Shown in pieces: positions 1 to 5,050 of a stretch of 5,732 nucleotides of DNA. The position numbers and the translations under genes are program-made. Numbering within the stretch: the first letter of the stretch is position 1; every line of letters begins with the position of its first letter. The stretch is taken from the NCBI GenBank assembly GCA_001805205.1, contig MHER01000090.1:1-5732 (forward strand), read 5' to 3'. Below the pieces are notes generated by a model. The model made no database searches, was not told the origin of the DNA, and saw only the letters and a list, made by a program, of their open reading frames with translations. The DNA is from Nitrospirae bacterium RIFCSPLOW2_12_42_9 (GTDB taxonomy: Bacteria > Nitrospirota > 9FT-COMBO-42-15 > HDB-SIOI813).

Positions 1-14
1 AATATGGCGCTAAA

Positions 15-30
15 TGGCACTTTTCTTGCT
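15..30 (+). promoter_or_regulatory. sigma-54 (-24/-12) promoter upstream of the TPR gene
   Basis: TGGCAC at 15-20 and TTGCT at 26-30 match the RpoN consensus. The GG (16-17) and GC (28-29) doublets are exactly 12 bases apart, as in known -24/-12 promoters. Taking C29 as -12 puts transcription start near 41, giving a leader of about 24 nt to the ATG at 65. It would drive the TPR-like gene and probably the activator gene behind it, so the activator may control its own synthesis. Any upstream activator sites would lie outside the window. Confidence 0.82.
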
Positions 31-37
31 TTGTAAG

Positions 38-50
38 ATATCCAGGATAT
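38..50. promoter_or_regulatory. 13-bp dyad (ATATCC-A-GGATAT) at the predicted transcription start
   Basis: A perfect 6-bp inverted repeat around a central A covers the predicted +1 (about 41) of the first sigma-54 promoter. It could be an operator or part of the 5' leader structure. No comparable dyad lies at the same position in the gvpA promoter, so a shared regulator at this site is not supported. Chance occurrence is possible. Confidence 0.25.
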
Positions 51-64
51 AAAGGAGAATATTT

Positions 65-346
65 ATGCTATTTGAACCAGAAGAGGTCCGAAGTGAGATG
101 GGATTAGGCGAGGTGGCCTATTCTTCCACCCCCTTTAAACTGTTAACGATGGCTAACGAATTCGAAAAGGCCGGAGTGATCACTTATGCTGTAGATCTTT
201 ATGCAAAGATACTTGATAAATATCCCGACACCTTTGAGGCCGTGGCATCAAAATTAGCGCTCTTTTTAATTGCAAGCAGGTATGAGTGCGAGGGGAAGAA
301 AGAGTTGGCAATTTCTCTTATCAGGAAAATAAATATCGTGAAATAA
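65..346 (+). CDS. Small TPR-like protein at the head of the regulatory unit
   Basis: This encodes a 93-residue soluble protein. ATG 65 follows a good Shine-Dalgarno (AAAGGAG, 51-57) by 7 nt. Residues about 24-60 resemble a tetratricopeptide helix pair: a first helix with an Ala-Gly pattern (MANEFEKAG), then YAVDLYAKIL followed by the typical DKYPD turn. The C-terminal third (ASKLALFLIASRY, then ELAISLIRKI) could form a second, weaker pair. TPR units normally bind proteins, so a partner in signalling or in gas vesicle assembly is plausible but inferred. It lies under its own sigma-54 promoter and upstream of the activator gene, whose open frame overlaps its 3' end. I do not recognise it as a named Gvp protein. 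The sequence cannot exclude that it is the truncated N-terminus of a longer TPR protein. Confidence 0.75.
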   Translation: MLFEPEEVRSEMGLGEVAYSSTPFKLLTMANEFEKAGVITYAVDLYAKILDKYPDTFEAVASKLALFLIASRYECEGKKELAISLIRKINIVK

Positions 347-450
347 GGATAAAGGATATATGTCTTAGGAAACAGCCGTCTCGTATTATTCCATTTCCAC
401 CGCTGTTTACCTCAGAAGTACCTGAGTTCTATATCAAGCAATATTGTAAG

Positions 451-1821
451 ATGAACATTAGGCGGCAACCACATATTTTGATTATAGATGATGATAGCGA
501 TATTAACAGTGCATTATTCCTGGTGCTTCACAAGGATTTCCATGTCATCACTACAACCTCGGCAAGAGAAGGACTGGAAATCGCAAAGCGGAATCCTCCT
601 TTCCTTGCAATAGTTGATTTAAAGATGCCAGAGATTAATGGTATCGATGTTCTGAAAGAATTAAAACGAGTGGAACCTGATATTGCAGTTATGGTCATGT
701 CAGGTTATTCAGATATAAATGCGGTTATTGATGCCTTTAAGTGCGGAGCCACTGATTTCCTCATCAAACCCTTTGGCAAGGAGGCTCTTCTTGAGAATGT
801 CAGGCAATTGTGCAATCTGATAAGTTACCAGAGAAAATCATTTCAGCAACAGGCAAAAGAAATCATAGGAGAGAGTCCGGCAATAAAGCATGTATGGGAC
901 CTGATCAGACGCTTTGCGCCTCCAGATATTACCATCCTTCTTCAGGGTGAAACAGGCACAGGGAAAGAACTCTTTGCAAGGGCTATACATTACATGAGTT
1001 TACGCAGCAAAGGTCCCTTTGTGCCGGTAGATTGCTCGGCTTTCCCGGAATCTCTTCTTGAAAGTGAGTTGTTCGGTTATGAGAAAGGCGCCTTTACAGG
1101 GGCAAATAGAAAGAGAAAAGGATTATTTGAATCTGCCAATAATGGCACTCTATTTTTAGACGAAATTGGAAACCTTCCCCCCTCCTTTCAGGCCAAACTA
1201 TTGAGGGTGATCGAGGATCGCAACATCATTCATCTGGGGGCAGACGGATATGCCCCTGTGCCTCTCAATATCCGGATCATAGCAGCCACCAATATCGATC
1301 TCGATGAGGCATCAAAGAGAGGAAGTTTTCGTCCCGATCTCTACTACCGGATAAGCGCGGCAACGATCAGTCTCCCCTCTTTAAGAGAACGATATGATGA
1401 CATCCCGATACTGGTAAATTATCTTTTGACAAAATTCTCTATGGAATTCCAGAAACAGGCAGGGATTACAGCAGAGGCATTGGATCTTCTTAATCGCTAT
1501 CACTGGCCTGGAAATATCAGTGAACTGGAAAATGTAATCAGAAGCGCTTTCTTTATCGCTGATGATTATATTCAGCCCTCTCATCTCCCCAGGGAAATAA
1601 TAGAAAGGAAGGCAACTGAGTTAAAAGAGGTTTATTGTAATTCACCGGATATAAAGACTCTCAGGGATGCTGCTGAAGATGCAGAGCGTCAGGCAATCCT
1701 TCAAATAATAAAAAATAAACCCTTTATCAATAAGACAGAGTTAGCCAGGCTCATGAAAACAGATCCAAAGACGCTGCGCTCCCGGTTAAAAAGATATGGA
1801 TTTGACAGTGAAAATGCATAG
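451..1821 (+). CDS. Sigma-54-dependent response regulator, NtrC family
   Basis: The 456-residue activator has three domains. The receiver (about 7-120) has acidic residues D13-D15, phospho-acceptor D56 in VDLKMP, S84 and K106 in IKPF. The AAA+ domain (about 137-380) has Walker A GETGTGKE (166-173), the sigma-54-contacting GAFTGA loop (213-218), Walker B TLFLDEIG (233-240), AATN (278-281) and arginines R294 and R300 in FRPDLYYR. A Fis-type helix-turn-helix occupies about 410-451. Such proteins bind upstream sites and hydrolyse ATP to open sigma-54 promoters after phosphorylation by a histidine kinase; no kinase gene is visible. Position 357 is Ser where the family usually has Arg in the WPGN(V/I)REL motif. 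I chose ATG 451 because the receiver begins just after it; the frame stays open back to GTG 286, but that stretch resembles no domain. Shine-Dalgarno is weak. It lies directly upstream of gvpA, its likely target. Confidence 0.93.
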   Translation: MNIRRQPHILIIDDDSDINSALFLVLHKDFHVITTTSAREGLEIAKRNPPFLAIVDLKMPEINGIDVLKELKRVEPDIAVMVMSGYSDINAVIDAFKCGATDFLIKPFGKEALLENVRQLCNLISYQRKSFQQQAKEIIGESPAIKHVWDLIRRFAPPDITILLQGETGTGKELFARAIHYMSLRSKGPFVPVDCSAFPESLLESELFGYEKGAFTGANRKRKGLFESANNGTLFLDEIGNLPPSFQAKLLRVIEDRNIIHLGADGYAPVPLNIRIIAATNIDLDEASKRGSFRPDLYYRISAATISLPSLRERYDDIPILVNYLLTKFSMEFQKQAGITAEALDLLNRYHWPGNISELENVIRSAFFIADDYIQPSHLPREIIERKATELKEVYCNSPDIKTLRDAAEDAERQAILQIIKNKPFINKTELARLMKTDPKTLRSRLKRYGFDSENA

Positions 1822-1830
1822 CGAGCGCAA

Positions 1831-1852
1831 TCCCTGCAGTTTGCTGCAGGGA
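1831..1852 (+). terminator. Perfect 9-bp hairpin after the regulator gene (terminator-like)
   Basis: TCCCTGCAG (1831-1839) and CTGCAGGGA (1844-1852) pair perfectly around a 4-nt TTTG loop, starting 9 nt after the regulator stop. The position and GC-rich stem suit a transcription terminator, but no T-run follows (GCTTCAATAG), so it is not a classic intrinsic terminator. It may instead protect the mRNA 3' end, or as a DNA palindrome it could be a protein-binding site about 155-176 bp upstream of the predicted gvpA start. Confidence 0.5.
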
Positions 1853-1880
1853 GCTTCAATAGTATCTTCTCCTGAAAATC

Positions 1881-1893
1881 GGGAATCTTTCCC
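1881..1893. promoter_or_regulatory. Small dyad GGGAA-N3-TTCCC, candidate activator site
   Basis: A perfect 5-bp inverted repeat with a 3-nt spacer lies about 114-126 bp upstream of the predicted gvpA start, within the distance range usual for upstream activator sequences of NtrC-type regulators. It is short and occurs once, so the support is positional only. Confidence 0.25.
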
Positions 1894-1901
1894 TATTAAT
1901 A

Positions 1902-1929
1902 ATTTCAAATTTCAAACCTCAAATCTCAA
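1902..1929 (+). repeat. Four tandem ATYTCAA-like heptamers upstream of the gvpA promoter
   Basis: Successive units read ATTTCAA, ATTTCAA, ACCTCAA and ATCTCAA, followed by a partial ATCAA. The array lies about 78-105 bp upstream of the predicted gvpA transcription start. It may be an activator-binding array, an intrinsically bent AT-rich tract or simple low-complexity spacer DNA. The 11-mer AAATTTCAAAC from the array (1907-1917) recurs once in the hairpin loop region between gvpJ and gvpH (5017-5027). Confidence 0.5.
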
Positions 1930-1941
1930 ATCAAGTCGTAA
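1929..1941 (+). promoter_or_regulatory. IHF-like site between the candidate upstream sites and the gvpA promoter
   Basis: AATCAAGTCGTAA matches the WATCAANNNNTTR consensus at 8 of 9 defined positions; the mismatch is the second T of TTR. It lies about 66-78 bp upstream of the predicted start, between the candidate activator sites and the -24 element, where IHF often bends DNA at sigma-54 promoters. The region is AT-rich, so a chance match is possible. Confidence 0.3.
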
Positions 1942-1980
1942 CTTATTGTAAATAAACAAATGTTCAGCCAAGGGTGCAGA

Positions 1981-1996
1981 TGGCATCACTCTTGCT
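1981..1996 (+). promoter_or_regulatory. sigma-54 (-24/-12) promoter of gvpA and the gas vesicle operon
   Basis: TGGCAT (1981-1986) and TTGCT (1992-1996) carry the GG and GC doublets exactly 12 bases apart. Taking C1995 as -12 gives a start near 2007 and a leader of about 48 nt before gvpA. The 12 bases starting at the -12 element (TTGCTTTATAAG, 1992-2003) differ at one position from those of the first promoter (TTGCTTTGTAAG, 26-37). Together with the adjacent NtrC-type gene, this supports RpoN-dependent, activator-controlled gas vesicle production. Confidence 0.85.
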
Positions 1997-2054
1997 TTAT
2001 AAGCAGTGGTGTTAACAAATATCAAAGTAGAACTAAAGAAAGGGGGTGATACAC

Positions 2055-2264
2055 ATGGCAGTAGAAAAGGCTATAGGTTCTTCCAGCTTAGTAGAGGTTA
2101 TCGACAGGATCCTCGACAAAGGGATAGTGATCGATGCCTGGGTTCGGGTCTCTTTAGTAGGTATTGAATTACTCGCTATTGAGGCAAGAGTCGTAGTGGC
2201 ATCCGTTGAGACCTACCTGAAGTATGCTGAAGCAATAGGTCTAACTGCAACTGCTGCTGCTTAG
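2055..2264 (+). CDS. gvpA: Gas vesicle major structural protein GvpA
   Basis: The 69-residue product is a near-textbook GvpA, the small hydrophobic protein that polymerises into the ribbed, gas-permeable shell giving cells buoyancy. It contains the conserved core with [21 protein letters not shown], then [35 protein letters not shown], and a short alanine-rich tail; length is typical of the family. ATG 2055 is chosen because the conserved MAVEKA start begins there and an excellent Shine-Dalgarno (AGGGGGTGAT, 2041-2050) precedes it; the in-frame GTG at 2046 lies inside that ribosome site. It is first in the operon, behind a sigma-54 promoter, and is separated from the next gene by the longest gap in the operon (119 nt). 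This would suit extra expression of the shell protein, but no clear terminator is visible in that gap. Confidence 0.98.
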   Translation: MAVEKAIGSSSLVEVIDRILDKGIVIDAWVRVSLVGIELLAIEARVVVASVETYLKYAEAIGLTATAAA

Positions 2265-2383
2265 ACTGGTCAACAGGAAAAATCCTTTGCCGGGCTCATC
2301 CTGACGTCTATTTGGGATAAAAAGTATGACTGCCAGGGGATTCTTCCTGCAAGTTTCTACTGGAAGCAGAAGGAGGAGTGGTA
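2265..2383 (+). other. gvpA to coiled-coil gene spacer with possible site-masking hairpin
   Basis: The spacer has no convincing ORF or terminator. Near its end CTTCC (2343-2347) can pair with GGAAG (2362-2366), or CTTCCTGC (2343-2350) with GCAGAAG (2366-2372) allowing a bulge. The second pairing would occlude part of the AAGGAGG ribosome site (2370-2376) of the next gene and could lower its translation relative to gvpA. The pairings are short and unproven. Confidence 0.25.
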
Positions 2384-3061
2384 GTGGAGTTCTTAGTAGA
2401 AGAAACACAAACTATTTTCAACAATATAGTTACCCCTTATGAGATCAGTATAGAGCATATGGAATCCCTCTTTGATATGACCCATCAGCTTTTTAATAGT
2501 TTCCAGAATGCCTTCCTCGATGAGAAACAGGAATGCGAAATAAATAATGCGGAATTACGGGAGAGTCTTGCTCAAAACACATCTCTACGAAGAAAAGATT
2601 TTGATCATATGATGCAGGGTATTTTTGCAGATCAGGAAGAGAAGGAAGGGGAGGTAAGGAGCCTGTTAAACAGTTATCTGAATGAACAGAAGGAGATGAC
2701 CCGAACATTGAAAGACAATCTGGGAAAGGTCAGAGAAGCCCTTGCCAGAGGTGAAGCGGAGAGGATCAAAGAATTTCATGCCATACTTAATGAGATATTT
2801 GTCAGGCAAGACGAGAGAAAGAAAGAGGTTATTTTCAGGTTAAAAGAGTTTCAAAAGGAACAACAGGAGATGGCGAAAAGGTTAAAAGATCTCCTGGCAA
2901 AAGGAAGGGAACTTCGGATAGATGATCTCAAATTACTGCTCAAAGAATTTAAGAAGGAACGGAAGGAACGAATAGTCCGTCAAAAAGAAAGAAGAGAAGA
3001 AGTGATCGGCATGCTTGGTAAGTTTAAAGAAAGTTGCGCTTTTAAAAAGGAGGATAAGTAA
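2384..3061 (+). CDS. Repeat-containing coiled-coil protein, candidate GvpC-like shell-binding protein
   Basis: The 225-residue product is highly charged and almost entirely helical by composition, with no membrane segment or signal peptide. Three modules show the core pattern Q-x-x-[KR]-x-x-E-V with Q at 84, 142 and 200, an exact 58-residue spacing. Val (91, 149, 207), Leu (95, 153, 211) and an aromatic (Y98, F156, F214) keep the same register, and a degenerate fourth copy appears near 33-42 (QLFNSFQN against SLLNSYLN). The third module has a 7-residue, one-heptad insertion before its core. The likely start is GTG 2384, 7 nt after AAGGAGG; GTG 2378 is only 1 nt from it. Position between gvpA and gvpN matches where many clusters carry gvpC, whose product binds the outer shell through shorter helical repeats. 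GvpC-like function is inferred; similarity to known GvpC is not evident by eye. Other coiled-coil Gvp accessory proteins are alternatives. Confidence 0.85.
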   Translation: MEFLVEETQTIFNNIVTPYEISIEHMESLFDMTHQLFNSFQNAFLDEKQECEINNAELRESLAQNTSLRRKDFDHMMQGIFADQEEKEGEVRSLLNSYLNEQKEMTRTLKDNLGKVREALARGEAERIKEFHAILNEIFVRQDERKKEVIFRLKEFQKEQQEMAKRLKDLLAKGRELRIDDLKLLLKEFKKERKERIVRQKERREEVIGMLGKFKESCAFKKEDK

Positions 3062-3062
3062 G

Positions 3063-3458
3063 ATGGGAATGGTTACAGACATAGAAAGACTGGGGGAGGA
3101 TATAATCTCCTCTTATGACAGGCGGGTAAAATCATTAAAGGAATTAAGCGACGAGGTGCACAAAATGCTCGATGGGTTTCCGAAAGAGAGAATGACAGAT
3201 TTCAATGCATTAATGAAGGAAATTCAAGAGACCCAGGATAAGAGAAATAAGGAGGTACATCACCTCCTGCAGGAATTTAAGGCGAAGATGAAAGAGGTAG
3301 CTGATGAGATAGCACGAATGTCCGCCGAGTGGCACAAGATTTCAGAGACGATGCATAGAAGGCGGGGAGGGAAGGGCGCCAAATCAAACGGAGTGTCTGC
3401 GAAGGAATTAAAGGCATTTGAAGATGTTGGCAGAAGCAGGGGCAAGGAAAAGAGGTAG
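3063..3458 (+). CDS. Second coiled-coil protein sharing the same repeat module, basic tail
   Basis: The 131-residue product begins at ATG 3063, 9 nt after AAGGAGG (3047-3053) and 1 nt after the previous stop, so the two genes are probably translationally coupled. Residues 43-79 form one copy of the module seen in the preceding protein: D46-F47, Q58, E64-V65, L69, F72 and V79 fall at identical spacings. The first 40 residues are also charged and helical. The C-terminal tail (about 99-131) is rich in Arg, Lys and Gly, with RRRGGKGAK, and looks flexible and strongly basic; it might touch acidic surfaces or nucleic acid, but this is speculation. The pair probably arose by duplication and may form a hetero-oligomer or decorate the gas vesicle shell together. 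I do not recognise it as a named Gvp protein. Confidence 0.82.
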   Translation: MGMVTDIERLGEDIISSYDRRVKSLKELSDEVHKMLDGFPKERMTDFNALMKEIQETQDKRNKEVHHLLQEFKAKMKEVADEIARMSAEWHKISETMHRRRGGKGAKSNGVSAKELKAFEDVGRSRGKEKR

Positions 3459-3465
3459 AACTAAA

Positions 3466-4386
3466 ATGATTAATGAAATGACTACTGTATTAGAACCGGC
3501 ACCTCTGCCCGAATTTGTGGAAACAAAGTACATCCAGGATATTACTGAAAGGGCCCTCTCCTATATCGAAGCCGGATTTCCTGTACATTTGAGAGGGGGA
3601 TCAGGCACCGGCAAGACAACGCTCGCCACTCACATCGCAAGTAAAATAGGCAGACCGGTTGTCATGATGCATGGAGATGAAGAATTTACCTCTTCCGATC
3701 TGGTGGGAGGGGAACATGGGTACCGGGTCAGAAAGGTCGTGGATCGTTTTGTATCGAGAGTTTTCAAGATGGAAGAGGATATGGTCAAACATTGGGTGGA
3801 TAACCGTCTGACGGTTGCCTGCAAATATGGTTTTACCCTGATCTATGATGAGTTTACCCGTTCAAGGCCGGAAGCCAATAATATTCTCCTTTCCGTATTA
3901 AGCGAGAAGATACTGGATCTACCGGCAGGAAGGGGGGAAGAGGGGCCTTATCTGAAGGTTGATCCAAACTTTACAGCAATATTTACATCCAATCCCGAGG
4001 AGTATGCCGGCGTCTATAAGAATCAGGATGCCCTTCGGGACAGGTTGATTACCATCGACCTTGATTATTTTGACTATGATACAGAAGTCGAAATAATCCA
4101 ATCAAAATCCAACCTTTCTAAAAATGACGCTGAGAAGATAGTCAATATTGTGAGAGGACTAAGAGAATCAGGAGAATGTGAATTTGCCCCTACAATCCGT
4201 GGCTGCATCATGATTGCTAAAACGCTGAAGGTTCAAAACCTCTCTCCTTCTATGGCAAATGGCCTTTTTATGCAGATATGCCAGGATATCCTGGCCTCTG
4301 AAACGAGCAGGATCGGATCAAAGTCAAACCAAAATAAAGTAAAAGAAATCGTTAAGAAACTTGTTGCAAAGTATGCTAAGGGATAA
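3466..4386 (+). CDS. gvpN: Gas vesicle protein GvpN, MoxR-type AAA+ ATPase
   Basis: This 306-residue protein is GvpN, a cytoplasmic AAA+ ATPase that helps gas vesicles mature; mutants in other organisms form small or few vesicles. Visible motifs are Walker A GGSGTGKT (44-51), the characteristic HGDEEFTSSDLVGG segment (69-82), Walker B LIYDEF (125-130) followed by TRSRPEANN, the sensor-like FTSNPEEYAG (173-182) and arginines in ALRDRL (189-194). ATG 3466 is preferred: AGAGGT (3451-3456) precedes it by 9 nt, and earlier in-frame codons lie inside the previous gene. ATG 3478 is the only close alternative. It follows the coiled-coil gene by 7 nt. In cyanobacteria gvpN often sits next to gvpC, which agrees with the proposed role of the coiled-coil pair. 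Confidence 0.96.
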   Translation: MINEMTTVLEPAPLPEFVETKYIQDITERALSYIEAGFPVHLRGGSGTGKTTLATHIASKIGRPVVMMHGDEEFTSSDLVGGEHGYRVRKVVDRFVSRVFKMEEDMVKHWVDNRLTVACKYGFTLIYDEFTRSRPEANNILLSVLSEKILDLPAGRGEEGPYLKVDPNFTAIFTSNPEEYAGVYKNQDALRDRLITIDLDYFDYDTEVEIIQSKSNLSKNDAEKIVNIVRGLRESGECEFAPTIRGCIMIAKTLKVQNLSPSMANGLFMQICQDILASETSRIGSKSNQNKVKEIVKKLVAKYAKG

Positions 4387-4390
4387 ATCA

Positions 4391-4705
4391 ATGAAAAATA
4401 TAAACCTGATAAAAGGTGTCCATCTGCTGAAAACAATGCAGAGCGCAAAGAAACGTTCTATTCCGAAGGCACATGTCTCAACCTATCTGGATCTCTATGT
4501 CTTATCCGAGGGAAAAGAAAGGCTACTGAATGAAGATGAGCGGCTATGCATGAGGAAAGAGGCCATCCGGAAACGGCTGGAGGAGATCAACCTGCAAATA
4601 AAGAAATTGGAGGAAGAGGAATCTGAGTCCGCCACGAAAAAGCGTGGAGACACCACTCTTCCTACGGTCAAAAAAGAGTGGAAAAAGTTATTGCTGGGGT
4701 ACTAA
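4391..4705 (+). CDS. Unrecognised small charged helical protein of the gas vesicle operon
   Basis: The 104-residue product is hydrophilic and basic. An N-terminal segment of about 40 residues contains SIPKAHVSTYLDLYVL, the stretch that looks most like a conserved signature. A strongly predicted coiled coil follows (about 44-82, ending KLEEEESES). The C-terminus has a TLPTVKKEWKKLLLGY tail. ATG 4391 is chosen because AAGGGA (4378-4383), which overlaps the gvpN stop region, precedes it by 7 nt; ATG 4373 would overlap gvpN and lacks such a site. It sits 4 nt after gvpN and 3 nt before gvpJ, so it is almost certainly co-translated with them and is likely an assembly accessory factor. No catalytic motif or membrane helix is visible, and I cannot name its family. 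Confidence 0.82.
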   Translation: MKNINLIKGVHLLKTMQSAKKRSIPKAHVSTYLDLYVLSEGKERLLNEDERLCMRKEAIRKRLEEINLQIKKLEEEESESATKKRGDTTLPTVKKEWKKLLLGY

Positions 4706-4708
4706 AAA

Positions 4709-5008
4709 ATGTCTGATCAGATGGCTCATTCGATTCAAACGACAAACTTTGCGGATATACTGGAAAGGGTTCTGGATAAAGGGATTGTGATCGCCGGAGA
4801 TATTAAAATATCCCTGGCAGACGTTGAATTACTCAATATCAAGATCCGCCTTCTCGTTGCCTCAGTGGATAAAGCAATGGAGATGGGGATAAATTGGTGG
4901 CAGACCGATTCCTATCTGTCAGCAGAAGCAAGACAAGCTGATCTCGAGAAAGAAAATAAGGCATTAAAGGAGAGACTGGAAAGGTTGGAGGTGAAAATAA
5001 GTAAATAG
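4709..5008 (+). CDS. gvpJ: Gas vesicle protein GvpJ, minor GvpA-family protein
   Basis: The 99-residue protein is a GvpA paralogue. Its core (about 13-60) parallels GvpA: FADILERVLDKGIVIAGDIK against [18 protein letters not shown], then a second block LADVELLNIKIRLLVASVDKA. Features that mark the GvpJ branch are the IAGDIKIS segment, the MGINWWQTDSYLSAEA stretch (58-73) and a C-terminal coiled coil (about 77-98, LEKENKALKERLERLEVKI). GvpJ is a minor component thought to help nucleate or cap the vesicle. ATG 4709 lies 3 nt after the previous stop with a modest GGGGT site 8 nt upstream; ATG 4721 is possible. GvpM or GvpS are alternatives within the same superfamily, but the tail favours GvpJ. 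Confidence 0.9.
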   Translation: MSDQMAHSIQTTNFADILERVLDKGIVIAGDIKISLADVELLNIKIRLLVASVDKAMEMGINWWQTDSYLSAEARQADLEKENKALKERLERLEVKISK

Positions 5009-5035
5009 TGAATAGTAAATTTCAAACTATTCACT
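5007..5035 (+). repeat. 10-bp inverted repeat across the gvpJ stop, before the gvpH ribosome site
   Basis: AGTGAATAGT (5007-5016) and ACTATTCACT (5026-5035) pair perfectly around a 9-nt AT-rich loop. The left arm includes the last two bases of the gvpJ stop codon, and the right arm ends 2 nt before AGGGGGA (5038-5044), the gvpH Shine-Dalgarno. In mRNA the stem could block ribosome read-over from gvpJ, stabilise the transcript or tune gvpH expression. It lacks a T-run, so it is unlikely to be an intrinsic terminator. Confidence 0.55.
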
Positions 5036-5050
5036 GCAGGGGGATAAATC

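Noticed and set aside
1143..1160. TGGCAC at 1143-1148 as a third sigma-54 promoter
   Set aside because: There is no GC doublet at the required 12-base spacing (TTTTTAG there), and it lies inside the regulator's Walker B region.
1381..1584. Minus-strand frame within the regulator gene
   Set aside because: It is fully antisense to the conserved AAA+ domain, and its product has no recognisable motif.
1902..1929. Heptamer array as a CRISPR or phage attachment site
   Set aside because: The units are 7 bp and directly abutting with no spacers, and no cas, integrase or tRNA gene is nearby.
2046..2054. In-frame GTG 2046 as the gvpA start
   Set aside because: It lies inside the AGGGGGTGAT ribosome site and would add three residues before the conserved MAVEKA start.
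2275..2288. AGGA-AAAA-TCCT hairpin after gvpA as a terminator
   Set aside because: The stem is only 4 bp with no proper T-run; it is too weak to support a terminator call.
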